In this document: piece by piece, positions 1 to 12,418 of the stretch
Position numbering within the stretch: the stretch's first letter is position 1
Layout: every line of letters begins with the position of its first letter
Assembly (NCBI RefSeq): GCF_026745355.1
Contig: NC_079202.1
Span: 51,586,155-51,650,154 of the forward strand
DNA: 64,000 nucleotides
Reading direction: 5' to 3'
Source: Beta vulgaris subsp. vulgaris
Lineage: Eukaryota; Streptophyta; Magnoliopsida; Caryophyllales; Amaranthaceae
The notes under the pieces: model-generated
Seen by the model: the letters and a program-made list of their open reading frames with translations, nothing else
Told to the model about the DNA's origin: nothing
Databases searched by the model: none
Program-made: the position numbers and the translations under genes

Positions 1-515
1 AGCACGGTCAAGCCGTTCCATAATTAAATCCTCACCTTCCCTATTATTGGTCCAAGTAAACCGAGGCCCCACGAAAGGAATACATGAAGTTAATATAACG
101 GAAAATGGTTATATTTATTCATTAGGTAAATTACCTACAAACAAAAAAATATGCATTTATACATGGTTAATAAAGGCCAAAACTCTAGAGTAGCAATTTT
201 GCAAAAGAAAATAATATGGTAAAGAAGTTCTCATATGATTTCATATTTGTGTGGATTAATATTTTTCCCTCTTTCTCAATCTCCTTACTTCACTATTGAT
301 TTGTGCATTATCATTCCGATATTAAAAATAAAAGATGTCTGATTCAACTCACCTTGATGCATTAATATTTTATTCAATTTACTTGCACCACCCACCCCAC
401 TCCCACTTAATAATTAGATCTATTTTTTGTCCAACAAAAGAAGTTCATAAGTTTTTTTTTCTATTTTTTATTGTCCTTGTGTACTTCTAATACTTTCTAT
501 CAAAATTACAAATTA
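1..515. other. Intergenic, AT-rich
   Basis: I see no gene, RNA gene or clear repeat boundary here. The sequence is AT-rich with short homopolymer tracts and all reading frames are short. Confidence 0.5.
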
Positions 516-776
516 CTCCTTCCGTTTCTTTTTAATGGTTCCACACTTACACTTTTCACGCATGTCAATGCAAAACTTTGAAGACATATATCTTTAGTTT
601 TGTATTTGTAAAAATTGTAAAAAGTACATATTAATAAAATACATGTTAAGATGAATATAACAAGATCCCACATGATTATATTTTCATCCGCGTATAAATC
701 ACAAATGATGGTCAAAGTGAAATTTGTAAATAGTGTAAAATATCAACGTGTAACAATTAAAATGAAATGGATGGAG
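516..776. mobile_element. Stowaway-like MITE
   Basis: A 261-bp element is bounded by TA dinucleotides (514-515 and 777-778). Its ends are inverted: the left end reads CTCCTTCCGTTTCTTTTTAA and the right end is the matching reverse complement ending in ATGGATGGAG. The TA target duplication and the CTCC-type terminal repeat are typical of Stowaway (Tc1/mariner-derived) MITEs. It carries, in reverse, the internal block CATGTGGGATCTTGTT shared with other copies in this window. It has no coding capacity, so the 69-codon minus-strand reading frame across it is chance. Confidence 0.75.
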
Positions 777-1080
777 TAGAATTCAGAACTTTAAAGGGAT
801 TTACCTTACGCAAGCTATGTGGATACCACATTCCACTTTTTCTATAATATACTCTTCATACATTTTGGTCGTGAAAAGGACTAATACCTTATCAAACAAA
901 AAAAAAAAAGGAAAAGGAATAATAATGGTACCAAAGAGTCAGTCATGGTTGAATAAGAAAAAATTGAATCGATGTTGCTCTTTTATTTGGGACCACAATA
1001 TCACAATTCACATGGCCAAGGCCCAAATGTTAAAAACAGCGATGGTTTCAACTTTGATGTGAAATTGTTCATAAAAAATA

Positions 1081-1339
1081 GTTCCTCCGTTTCTAAATAA
1101 GTGCAACATTTGCATAGTATTTACTATTCACAGTTTAAACTTTAATTAGCTTTAGTGATTTGCATTTTAGGAAAAACATAGTCATGTGGGATCTTGTTAG
1201 ATTCGTCTAAATGTGAATTTTTTTAATATCAACTTTTTATAATTTTTACTTATTGATAATTGAAGATATTACTGGTTAAAATAATGCATTGGCAAACGTG
1301 AAAACAAGAAATGTTGCACTTATTTAGAAACGGAGGAAG
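1081..1339. mobile_element. Stowaway-like MITE, same family
   Basis: A 259-bp element with TA on each side (1079-1080, 1340-1341). The inverted ends are GTTCCTCCGTTTCTAAATAA on the left and its reverse complement ending CGGAGGAAG on the right. It contains the core CATGTGGGATCTTGTTAGAT in forward orientation. Length, ends and core match the copies at 516, 4,917 and 44,749. Confidence 0.8.
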
Positions 1340-1341
1340 TA

Positions 1342-2578
1342 TGTCCTTTTTGGGGAGGAGGTTAAATTGTTTAAAGTTGATAAAGACACATCTTCAAATC
1401 AATATGTAAATTAGTATTTTGGTCTGGTGTAATACTGCATATTATAATTATTAGATATATTATTATTTATAAATTTCATAATTGATTTTTTTGGCTTTTT
1501 GTAATTCTCTATCTAGTTCGATATTGAAAGATGAACCTTATGGCATGATAAGTTGTTTAAAATAACTTTAAAGGAATTGGGATTAAGAATAATAATTTCA
1601 ATTGAATTGGGAAAAGAGAATATTATTAACTTAATAAAAGTGTTAGAGATCAAAAAAAAAATATATATCTTTATAATTACATATAATAAAAAAATTTATT
1701 ATGTTTTACTTTGAACATCAAACACTGAAATTGTAATAGATTGATACTCTTCTCATACTTCTAATACACATGTCCATTTTAAAAAATTAACAATTTATAG
1801 CTACTAGGAATCTAACACATGACTGTTGAAATAAAATGTGAGAGTTTAACCACGGCACATACATTGAAGAGTATCACGTGGCATCCTCCATTTGATAGTC
1901 ATGCCTTCTAATATATTTATATAGATGATAGTTCTAACGAAAACTTTGGGAAAATTCTACTTTTATAAGATATTTAATGATCTTACCGTATCACATAAGA
2001 AAAAAAATGATTTATATGTTATGTTTTCTCAATTACTTTAAATAATTGTCATTTGTATATGTTCAGGTGAAATTTTATGAATTATGAGCATAAATTTTCT
2101 CTCGCAATAAAAAGGGAAAACAATTACATTCAAGAAGTCCTCAAAAAGGAGCAACCTTTCATCGAATGATGAATAATATTTTTTTGAAACAATAGGCGAG
2201 CACGGGACACGAATCATACATAAAATTTTCATTCTTAAATTAAAAATATATTTTGAAACAGTTCAATATTATCTTGTAACTGATCTCTATAATGATAAAA
2301 GATCTCGAACTTATGCATAATCTTCTACTTCTTTTTTTTTTTGTAATAATTTTCATTTATAATTGCTTTTATTTAAATACAACTTTTCGTTTTTTGGAGC
2401 AATTTGATCTTCATATTATCTACCCTACATGCAAAAAGTATGGCAATTGGATCAAATTTTACCCCCTCTCCTCCATCCTTAATATTTGTGCAAAAAGACA
2501 TTTGTTGCAACTAAAAAGACAAAGATAGTATTAACCAAGGAAAAAACTTTATCTATTCACCGGATAGATAAGTTCATA
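1342..2578. other. Intergenic, no feature seen
   Basis: AT-rich sequence without a supportable gene. The reading frames at 2,038-2,232 (-) and 2,292-2,528 (+) have low-complexity composition and no recognisable domain. Confidence 0.5.
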
Positions 2579-2876
2579 TCATATCATGCTTATATTTTAA
2601 AATTATTTTACTATTAGATATTTTTCAAACATATTAGTAAAAATTATAATAACTGAATATTAATAAAGTATTCATTGAGACGAATCAAACAAGACCCCAC
2701 ATGACTATATTTTTTCTTATATATTGAGAAAAATCTAAAAAATAAGATCTTGTAATCAGATTAGATCAGATCAAATCAGATCAGTTCAAATCAGATCAGA
2801 TTAAATCAGAAAAAATAAGTTTAGATCAGATCAGATAAGTTCAGATCAGAAAATTTCAGATGAACTAAACATACTC
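2579..2876 (-). mobile_element. Internally deleted relative of the (TCTGATC)n element
   Basis: Read on the minus strand, this stretch matches the right-hand part of the element at 38,911-40,203: the block around CATGTGGGGTCTTGTTTGAT and the sequence leading to GCATGATATGA. It then jumps to that element's left part, with GATCAG-type repeats and an end resembling its terminal repeat (GTTTAGTTCATCTGAAATTT on the minus strand). About 0.8 kb of the interior is missing. One terminal repeat is degraded and I could not place a target duplication. Confidence 0.55.
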
Positions 2877-3523
2877 CATGTATAGCAATATCCTCGTATT
2901 AACCAAACATGACATAAATCTTTCTTTTGGTAGTGCACCACACAAACATGGACAACTCACGCACAAAAAGTTGACACTCAAGTCCCAACAAGAACAGGTT
3001 ACAGGCCAACATGAATATATTTTGCTGATTATATTATTATGGTTGAAATTTAATATAAAAAGTACTTAACAGAGATTATAAATATGAGGTTGAAAGAAGT
3101 GAAATTAAAGAGGTTGATCATAACTCATACGTTAACACAAGCAATGTGGTCCCCTGATCTCTGGTATGGGGACCAATAACATTGTCATCTTTTCCAGCAC
3201 CCCACTTCACTTTCTGACAAGTGTCGGCACCACAACTTGTGGGCTTGTGGTTGTGGTGCTATTCTTTTTTCTATTTTTAGGCGAATCGGTGTTTTGGATG
3301 GCATTCATGGGAACACGAAATATAAAATAACGGATTCTTTTTAGTATATAACCTTAAATTTTCCAAATTAATTGTAATGCGGAGTTCGGATTCTCTAGAG
3401 TTTGAATGAAATTCTACAAGGTAGAGTTATAAGGTACTTATATAGTGAATTTTTGAGAAGTTAGAGGATATGTTGTGAATAATAACAAGTATTTAAAGGT
3501 ACATGGTGAGAAATCAGATATTA
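2877..3523. other. Intergenic, no feature seen
   Basis: No supportable gene. The 63-codon frame at 2,878-3,069 has no recognisable domain and runs into the adjoining repeat. Confidence 0.45.
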
Positions 3524-3838
3524 CTTTCTCTGTCTCAAGATATAGTTCTCAATTCTATATTTAGTTCCACATTTTCCCGTAATTTGTCTAAAAAAATTGC
3601 GTCCCATTATTTATTTGCTTCTTAAATTTTTTTTTTTTGTTTATTCAACCAAATTAAAATGTTACAATTAATGCTCTTTCACCAATTATTTTCCGTTCTC
3701 TCTACTAAAATCATCTTTTTCCGATCCATACAATATTTATTTAAATAAACAAAAAATCTTTACTATCCCTCTTATATTCTAGTGTATAAATTACCGTAAA
3801 AAAAGAAAAATTGGAACTATATTTTGGGATGGAGGGAG
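3524..3838. mobile_element. Stowaway-like MITE
   Basis: A 315-bp element between TA dinucleotides (3522-3523, 3839-3840). The left end CTTTCTCTGTCTCAAGATAT and the right end ATTTTGGGATGGAGGGAG are inverted repeats of the classic CTCCCTCCGTCCC type. It differs in its interior from the roughly 260-bp family and represents another subfamily. Confidence 0.75.
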
Positions 3839-3840
3839 TA

Positions 3841-4916
3841 TAATAAAATTAGAAGTGAATAAAAAGAAACTTGTGCAATAACGAAGCAACTTCCTAAATT
3901 AAAAAGTATTGCAACTAATTTGAAAGATGGGTAATAAATGCCAAAACAGTTGGCTTGGTGGTTAGCAACGGAGTTACAAAAGTATGATTTGGTGTGCTTA
4001 TGCATAGTGTTCAAATCTCATATTCATCTAGCTACATTTTAGCTTTAAATTGCTTTTATGTAGGACCATCAGTGGGGGTCAAGTAAGAGACTCCCCCCAA
4101 TTGGGGCGAGAATGGGTTTAGGTTTGGCTAGGTTGGGGACGGGGATCACAATTGTATACGTAATAGGTGGTGGAGTGGGTGTGAATTTTTATATTATACA
4201 TGCACCATCCCCGCTCACCCACCCTCTCCTCCATAGACATATCCTCCTTTATACTAAAAAAACATATTAGTGAAGCGGGTGCAGACTAGTGAAGACTGGT
4301 CCCCATCAATTTTGCCTACTTCCATTTTCTCTCTTACTTCCTTTTTCGCTCACCAATTGAAGACTTGAGACTAGTGAAGCGAGTGCGGTACCCACACGAG
4401 CAGTGGGCGGGTATGAAGTGCATGTAGGTACCCACTTGGGTGGTGGGGCGGGCATAGTTTTAAATACATATTTGTTGGGGCAGGGATGGGGTCTGGAAGT
4501 TTCCCCGTAATGAAAGTGAGACGAGAATGGAGATGAGAATTTTAGACATGTATGAGCGTGAATATATAGACCATCTTCTGCATCCATTCCACCCAATTGA
4601 TATCGCTATCAAATTCTTTTTTTAATTATTCTTTTTAATAGGTAATTGAAAGATCTAGACATATACTCCCCACACACTAAAAACAACGTACAATTGGTGA
4701 CGTAGAAATGGTCAAATGGAGCCTTGTCCCTTGAATCTTGATGTATGGTTTTGAAGTTGTGAATTGTGATGGATGAAGAGGCGTGAACATGTTACATGCA
4801 TTGAGCATTGTGGCGCACGTGAAGTTCAGATGGGTTAACCGGGGACGATGCTCTATATTTTAATCACTTTTGCTTTGGTTTTTATTAATCAACCCTACAT
4901 TGTCCTTTATTAATTA
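3841..4916. other. Intergenic; SINE-like boxes and a GC-rich patch
   Basis: At about 3,950-4,016 there is a stretch resembling the head of a tRNA-derived SINE: GCTTGGTGGTTAGC as a weak A box and GTTCAAATCTC as a weak B box about 50 bp later. From about 4,040 to 4,620 the sequence is unusually G-rich, with repeated GGGCGGG and GGTACCCAC-type words, probably transposon debris. The 96-codon minus-strand frame at 4,306-4,596 lies in this patch and has no recognisable domain. No gene is supported. Confidence 0.35.
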
Positions 4917-5173
4917 CTTCTTCCATTTAAATATAGTTGCACCATTTTTAGTTTGTGCACTGTTCACATTTTACACTTAAATTATCTTTAGTGATTTATA
5001 TTTTAGGAAAAACATAGTCGTGTGGGTATTGTTAGATTTGTCTCGATATAATTTTTTAAAAATAAACTTTTTATAATTTGTACTTACTGATAATTAAAGA
5101 TATTAATGGTTCAAATCATACAACGACATGCGTGAAAGTTAGAAATGGTGCAACTATTTCTAAACTGAAAAAG
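4917..5173. mobile_element. Stowaway-like MITE, degenerate
   Basis: A 257-bp element bounded by TA (4915-4916, 5174-5175). The left end CTTCTTCCATTTAAATATAG is inverted relative to the right end CTATTTCTAAACTGAAAAAG, with several mismatches. It carries a diverged copy of the family core (CATAGTCGTGTGGG), so it is probably older than the copies at 1,081 and 44,749. Confidence 0.65.
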
Positions 5174-5372
5174 TATATATTACTTACTCAGTTCTCTTTT
5201 GCTTTTGTTATTTTGACTTGCGCATTTGTAAATATAATTCTTTGATCATAAATATTTACATTACATTATAGTAAAGATCATAACAATTGAATTTTTTTGT
5301 ACTATTCCTTAATAACTTTTTCTTATATATTGTGAAGAATTTAGAAAATTTCTCTAATTGTAAATAGCGTTA

Positions 5373-7896
5373 TGTAATACTCCGTATTTCTAGTAGTAAT
5401 TTCGTACTAATTAAGAAAATATAAAAGAATTAATAAAAAGGTATTTTAGGTTATTTACAAATTAATAGGAATAAATCATTGTTAATAGGAAATTGTTAGG
5501 CATTTTCGGAGTTTTAAAAGAGTAACCTAATCTTCACTTGACCTAGGGTTACTACCTTTTGAAGGGAGTATAAAAAGAAAAGGAGAGGGAATTTCAGAAA
5601 ACCCTAAACCCTTTCTTCTCCCTCTCCTCAGCCGACTTTCTTCTCCCTCTCTCTCTCCTTAGCCGATCTCTCTCTCGTCCTTTCTCTCTCAGATTTTCCT
5701 TTCTCTCTCTCGGAGTTTCTCTCGCTGCTCTTCCTCTTTAACTTCGCTCCGCTCCTTCACGTCGCCGGTACTGTGCGTGGGTGGTGTTGGTGCAAAAGGT
5801 TCCGACGAAGGCTGCAAGGGTTTCGCGCGAGTTGGTGCGAGTGGTTGTGCGGTTCGAGAGTGTGGGTGCGAAGAGGTTCGAGATGTTGGTGCGAAGTTGT
5901 TCGTGGTTTGAGCGATTTCCGTCGAAGGTCTTCGAGGGTTGCGTGAGGCTGTCCGTGCGCGACGAGGGGCTGTGAGACGGTCTCGGTGTCGTGTGCGTGT
6001 GTTGTTGTGCGAGCGAGCGAAGAGGGTGCGTCGCTGCTGTGCGCGCCAGCGAACCGAAGAGGGCCTCGAGTGGGGCTGTGTGGCGAGCGAAGGCCACCGG
6101 AGTTCCGTCGCCGGAATTTTTGTGCCGGCGAAAGTCAGTGGTATAATTTTGTACTTAACTTAGTATGTCAGTTTATTAATTATTCTTATATTTACTGTTT
6201 TCGTAGTTAAGAAAGGTTTGTAATTAATAATTAGTAATTAGAGTGTTTAGTGATTTATTAGATTGTTAACTATTAAGTATTGTTCTGTTTAAGTAAAATT
6301 TCTGGTTAGGTTTGTAACTGGAATAAGTTGAAAGTAGGAAAAGTGTGTCCTATTATTAGTTACAATTATTATCGTTTCATGGGTGACTTGTTTCACGGAA
6401 CCAAACTTTGGAACTTACTTTTGGACATGGAACTTACTCTTGGACATATGACTTACTCCTGGACATATGACTTACTTTGGACATATGACTTAACTTCTGG
6501 ACATAAGACAGGTTGGACTTATGACATTTTGGATGGGTAAAATAGTGGACTAATATTACTAACTAACTTAGTTACTCACTAACTCTGACTTCTAAAAAGA
6601 CGTTAAATTCACTAGATTAGAATTATAACGAAAGTTCTGGAATAAGGTCTTAACTATTGTGTAATTCGAATCGATAGATCGTTATGGTCTTAGTACGTAG
6701 TAGTTGTTAGTGTTATCAAGGACGTAACACTAAAGCCTTGTTTTTAACGATTTAGGTCCCAATTTCATAAGTGGCTCGTTCTATTAAGTCAGCGAAAATT
6801 CTCCGCTACAAGGTACGTACGCGTACCAGTTTACTTTCAAAGCTTAGTATCATGATTAGGTTGCAGTTCATGTTATTGGAACCTAGTACCATGATAGGGA
6901 ACATTTGATTGTGATTGTTTGGTTAGACGTTTATAACGTGAAATCAATATGATGCATTGAACTATGTTGCAATGAAATGAGAAGTTCTATCGTAGTGTAA
7001 CATCAGCATTATTAATCTGATCTATAGGGTAACAAGAGTGTTACCAGAGATAAGATTGAGTTTGGTAATTAAGAGAGCATGTAAATGACTCCTTAAAGTT
7101 ATAAAAGAATGGTTAGTATTAAAAGAAGATTATGGCGATACTTGTAGTTGGATTCCCTACAAGTATAGAACAATGGGGGGAGTGTGGGACTTGTCCTACG
7201 CTCCTACGCAGGCCTACTGTGACGACAGTAGTGTCCTTATATTTTTGACACTCAAGTAGGCGGAAGGTTCCGTTCGATCTTGGGGTATGCATACTAAGGT
7301 GATGGGTGTGAGACGGAACAAAACCGTATTTGCATTTCATCTAATAGACCAAGTTGTCTATTAAGGATTCAGTAGCCCGTATGATTCTAGTAAGATGACG
7401 GTGCCCGTTCGATGCCAAATAATGAAAGATTAAAGGATGTGAGTAACGTAGGTATATAGCAGTTGTAAGTGTGCATCATTTATGTTCATATAGTTTCAAT
7501 GGTTATTACGTACTCAGCATAGCTGACTCTGTGTGTTATTATGTGTTTGTTGTCCTGTGATGAACCATTGATACTTCAATGGGGAGCAGACTAGGTGAGC
7601 TGGTGCTGCTGCATGATATCAGGCATAAGGGGCTAGTCTGTATTTGAAGTTAAACTTTTGGTTTAAGTATTACTGAATTTTATAGAATATTGTTAAAAGG
7701 CTTGAGTTGAATAAAGAGGGGTCAACTATGATTCCCGAGTTGTATTTACATTTTCTATTCCGCTGCAATTTGGTTTTGAGACAATGAATTTGAGTTACCG
7801 TATTTCTAATTATGCCTTGCGTTCCATCGCGGCGGTAACACTCCCAAGGTCGATGCGACGTAGCATTAGAAGTGTATGGATTTTGGGGGTGTTACA
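5373..7896 (+). mobile_element. Ty3 chromovirus LTR, left copy (solo-like)
   Basis: A 2,524-bp long terminal repeat starts TGTAATACTCCG and ends GGGGGTGTTACA. The five bases CGTTA stand directly before it (5368-5372) and directly after it (7897-7901), a clean 5-bp target duplication, so on its own it looks like a solo LTR. It matches the LTR at 17,199-19,715 closely, with differences that are mostly 1-3 base indels plus a more variable pyrimidine-rich stretch near 5,600-5,720. Reading frames inside it, including the pair near 5,738-6,210, recur in the second LTR and belong to the LTR rather than to genes. Confidence 0.9.
6410..6523. repeat. 18-bp tandem repeat inside the LTR
   Basis: Five to six imperfect copies of a unit like GGACATATGACTTACTCC lie in a row. 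The same array is present in the other LTR at 18,224-18,337, so it predates the insertion of this element. Confidence 0.8.
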
Positions 7897-10661
7897 CGTT
7901 AAGTTTTCGAATGAAAAAAATAAAAGAGAACGGATGAAGTAGAATTTATTATTAATCTTTAGATATGTATCCTTCTTTAGTAATTTTTTCTTTTCACATA
8001 TCTACTTTTTTAATAATATTAGAGACATGTATGTCATATATCTAAATAATGTTTAGAAACATTGTCTTAAATCTTAATATACTTTTATATATACTTAAAC
8101 CGTTTGTATTAAATATTAATGATAATGATTATACTAAAGAATGAGGAAATATGTAGTTACCTCTTTGACTCAATTTACTTGATACAATTACTTTAGCACA
8201 ATATTTTAAGAGAGAATTGTAAGTTTGACCAGGACCATACTTGACAAAAAAATTACTAAAACTGGAGGTTACTTGGGGTCTGTTCTCTCCAACTCATTTT
8301 CAGTTCAGTTCAATTTAGTTCACTTCAATTCAATCCAGTTCCGTTTAGCTTTGGACAATACTTTTACTCTCACATATCACTATTCATTTCAGTTTAATTC
8401 AGTTCATTTCCATTTAATTCAGTTCAATTTGATTCAACTGATTTATGTCGAAAATAACATACCTTGATAGAAAAAAGACAAAAATAAGGAGAAATTATGT
8501 GAATCATGGTTACCATATCATTCTGTAGCAAAACAAAAGAGATATCTAGTTTTTTTTTAAAAAAGGCATCAAATATATAGGGACAGATAGATCGCAAATC
8601 AGAATATGTTGTTATAGAACCTTTTCACACATTATTAATGTAAGATTTCCTACTCTATGAGTCTAGACTATGGATTCGTTCTTTTCAATTTATATTTGCT
8701 TATGTAAATTTATTGGACGTTATTGTGTCTTGTCTAAACGTATATGAATTTATTAGATCTTATTATTGAGTGTGTCATTCCTTAATTTTGATGGATTAAA
8801 CTTGATAGACAAGTGAACTTATTATATCTTACAAGGACTGAAAATATGATGACAAAATAGATAATATGGCCTATTAGTAATTGAGTACTCCTCCAACTTC
8901 TATATTTTTACCCACTTTTTTTGTATAAAGTTTTGAATAAATAAGCATGTGGATCATATAATGGAAGAGAAGGTATTAATTATATATTGCATATTGTATT
9001 AAATTTAATATTATGGATCAAGGAAATTAGAGTGAGAAAATTTTTATTGCAAAGATTAATATATAATATATATATATATGACCATTTTTCTAAACAAAAA
9101 GAGAAAAAAAATGACAATCCAAAAATAAAAGTTGGTAAAACTAATAAATATTATAGGAAGTACTTATGAACTTTAAAAGTTTGTGACCATTATAACTCTA
9201 CATGAGAATTGAGATGGGGGCAGCCCGACAAGGGGCTATGCATGGGGTCGTTTTAGAAGAAGAAAAATTTGATCTCAATTTCTTATAAAGAATAGTGAAT
9301 ATACTTTATACCTTTTAAAACTTTTTGCATCATATATGTAAATTGGACACCACAATTTCAGATAAAAAATTAGTAAAGGCAAATAAACATACTTTAAAAC
9401 ATCTAAATATTAGTAAGACTCTGTTTTATTTAACTTATTTTAATTGTTTTATTCAACTTATTTTAACTTATTTCGTAAAAATAAGATAAGATAAATTCAG
9501 ATAAAATAAGATAATTGTTCAACTTATCTTCACTTATTTTAGAAAAGATAAGATAAGTTCAGATAAGATAAGACAACATAAATTGAATCAAATTGACACT
9601 AAGAATAAAGGTTTGGAATATCAAAATACAAATTAATTTAAGTACCTTTTATGCTTACTCTCTCTAATTTATCTATTAAATTGTGTGCCAAACCCATACA
9701 CTGCAGTTGTATTATCAAATGGAGGAAGTATTAGCACAAAAAGTATTGTAAGAGAAATATTATCTATTCATTTCTTAAATCATATTTTTCAGCATTTCCT
9801 TGACCGGCCTTAGTCTTGCATCAGTAAGGTTATTTTCATCTTGTTTCGGTTCCTTTTAAAAGCCACCTAGATAATTGATCTAACATAAATTTCTTCTCTT
9901 GGGTATTCATCTTACCTTACTTTGACTTATATTTAAAAAAAGGTCAGGCTGTAGATTGGCTCGGTTAAGTTTCAGTTTATCATAAAAATAAGTTTCAATG
10001 AGCTAGTTATAATAAGTCAAAGTAATTTGAATAGAACACACCTTATGTATTTTTCTTATTAATAATATATAATTCCTCCGATCTTTTCTAATTGCCAAAA
10101 AATTTTCAGGTAGTACTACCCTTAGCTTAATTCTTTTACATATGAATTCTCTCTATTTATCTTCATACATGATTCCATCTTTCACGTGTCTATTTCTCCC
10201 CTGACCTAAAATAATGTGTCTCCCTCCATATTCAATTTAAAAAAAATCATAGAGAAAGTATTCCTAAATTTTGGTGAGATTGACTGAGTGATGGTTGGAA
10301 ATCGAAATAATCCCCAAATAACAAAGCTAACACAAATTTTTAAGTATAATTATTATATCAAATTTTATGGTGTAACAATCCACAAACCACCACTTTTTTT
10401 GTAAATAACTAGTATGAGATGAAATAAATGATATAATAACATGACATTCATGTCATTATTTATATAGTACTATAGTCTATATCATTCTTATTGAAGTCTA
10501 TGTTATTATGCATGTCACACAACAAGTTTTGATGTAACATGTTACATTTAAGACACACATTAAAATTAAAACCAAAAACAAAATTTAACAAGATGAAGCA
10601 ATTGATCCCGAAGACCATTTTTAGTGGCGAAGCTTCGATGCTGCAATTTTGGCTCCTTTCC
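7897..10661. repeat. LTR-flanking DNA, copy 1 of a direct duplication
   Basis: This 2.77-kb non-coding stretch is repeated almost exactly at 19,716-22,483. It begins with the target-site bases CGTTA and reaches the start of an older LTR at 10,662. I see no gene. The 80-codon frame at 8,225-8,467 occurs in both copies, but its composition reflects CAGTTCA/CAATTCA-type repeats. It also holds AT-rich blocks with AAGATAAGATAA words (9,430-9,580) that resemble subterminal transposon repeats, and a TA microsatellite near 9,060 whose length differs between copies. Confidence 0.85.
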
Positions 10662-11004
10662 TGTAATCTCCCGTAATTTATGAATTCTATAAATATATTT
10701 TAATGTAGAGTTATTTATATATAAATATATTTTAGCATTTAAATAATTTATTTCTTTAAAGGTTGACTATTTGAAACTCAATGGAATATTTAATGATTTT
10801 AAAGAAGTTAAAATATTTTGCCTAGACATGCCTTGAAAATTATTTGAAAAGTTTAAAACATTTTTTGAATTTGAAAAATGATTTCTAAGTGGGTATGAGA
10901 AACCCAAACACTTTTTGGATTAGGGAAAAGGACTTCTAATTGGGTATGCGAAATCGAACACTAATTTCATCAATCATTAAATGAGCTCACACATTTTCCT
11001 AAGC
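10662..11004 (+). mobile_element. Truncated 5' end of an older Ty3-type LTR, copy 1
   Basis: These 343 bases begin TGTAATCTCCCG, the start of the LTR complete at 22,484-28,098, and end abruptly at CCTAAGC. Beyond this point copy 2 continues in the LTR, while copy 1 enters an unrelated retroelement interior. The break marks the right edge of the 5.63-kb duplication. Confidence 0.8.
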
Positions 11005-12418
11005 ACACATCGAAATGAGCTTGATTTCACTTGTGAATTTCAAAGTTAAAATGAGCATTTACCTCTTTACAAAAACTTAGACTATTCTATTTTGTTTTTA
11101 CTTTCGCAGATGGTTCAGACATAGGTTGTAAGGACTATTTGATGAAACAAGTAGGGAGGACTGGGATATGTGGTTCTTTAAAATGAAGTCTGCTATGGAT
11201 TACAGAATTATGCAAGGGGAGCAGTGGTTACGATCTGAGGGCTCTAGGATACACTTCATGCTTCGTTATGTTCCAGACATAGAGCCATATAGATTTGTTC
11301 ATCGTAGGTATGGGATATGTGGACTACAGAAGGGTATTTCAATAGGAATAAGCATACCTACGGATACCAGAACCTTCCCGAAAAGCACTTCCTCACTGAC
11401 CTTAAATACTGCGAGAATGAGTGGAGGGTTCGTAGACCAGGGGTCAAAACCCTTCTACTTCATCTGGAAGGGAAAGTTCGAGCAATAGGGCCATAGATGG
11501 GAATTCTGAGAACCCAGGGGTCATACCTGAACCGCCATCAGCACCTGTGGCAAAGAGGCCAAGATACCAGCCATTTGAGGATGAGTTATTAGCGATGACT
11601 TTCAGAATCTTAGGACAGTCACTTACGTCTCGATGATGAAAGGAACAATAGGACCTTCATTATAGTGTTGGGTGGGGTCCAGGTTGTACCAGGGTTACAT
11701 GGGGAGATGATGATGATGAGCCACCTCCACTAGAGGATTACCAGTTGAGGAAGAGGACCCTGCTGAGAATGAAGACCCTGTTGAGGATGAGAATCCTGTT
11801 AGGATAGATCGTCAGGAAGAGGATCCCATTGAGGAGGAGGATCCCATTGAGGGGAGGATCCCATTGAGGAGGAGGATCCCATTGAGGAGGAGGATCCCAT
11901 TGAGGAGGAGGATCCCATCGAGGAAGAAGACCCGAGGAAGACCAAGGACCCATACTAGAGGATATATTTTTGAGGACGGCGAGCCTGATGCAGATGAGAT
12001 TGACCTTGATGGAGGGATGGAGGATTCTGGATCAGAGGATGAAGCTCACCGCTTGCCCATAGTTCTTTTGAGCACATATGTAGGATTAGGATTTTTGTTT
12101 TATTTTGGTCGTTTTTGTTCATTTGTTATTTAGTGTAATAAGGCTTGCATGCCGATTAGGGAGTAACATTATTTGATTTATATATATACATGGTATTTCT
12201 TTACAAACATTACATTCCCATTTTCAATAAAAATGCATAGTGTTACCTTTTATTGTTAATTATGGCATCTTATTTTGGATGATTGTAATGCAAGTCATTA
12301 CAGACTTAAAGGTGTTGCAATATATATTTATATGTTAAATGTGTATTCGTTGAATAAGTTAAAACAAAAATTTATGTGTAAGTCACTGAAATAGCTACTA
12401 TGTTAATTTCAGCGCAGA
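11005..12418 (+). mobile_element. Leader part of the Ty3 interior, origin uncertain
   Basis: Between the duplication breakpoint and the gag region lie 1.4 kb with broken coding traces. The clearest frame is 11,168-11,488 (106 codons), which I do not recognise. A second trace at about 11,740-12,060 is rich in Glu, Asp and Pro and carries an 18-bp repeat. CGCAGATGGTTC at about 11,105 resembles CGCAGAATGGTTC at about 12,414, just before gag. No tRNA primer-binding site is seen at the 5' edge, so the interior is probably 5'-truncated. It could be the element's own leader or a fragment of another transposon. Confidence 0.45.
11815..11935 (+). repeat. 18-bp repeat coding Glu/Asp-rich peptide
   Basis: About six copies of GAGGAGGAGGATCCCATT follow each other. 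In one frame this reads as a repeated acidic hexapeptide (EEDPIE). One unit near 11,850 lacks one base, which shifts the frame, so the array is no longer a single open frame. Confidence 0.7.

Noticed and set aside
5738..6210. Overlapping open frames of 64-119 codons on both strands (5.7-6.2 kb), repeated at 17.5-18.0 kb
   Set aside because: They lie wholly inside the two LTRs, and the minus-strand one differs between copies by an in-frame and frame-altering patchwork. GC-rich LTR sequence gives such frames by chance.
8225..8467. 80-codon frame identical at 20,046-20,288
   Set aside because: Conserved only because the whole flank is duplicated; the sequence is a run of CAGTTCA/CAATTCA words, giving Phe/Asn/Ser/Val-rich peptide.
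11738..11953. Minus-strand WDPPPQ repeat protein
   Set aside because: It is the complement of the 18-bp GAGGAGGAGGATCCCATT repeat. The + strand acidic reading fits retroelement context better.
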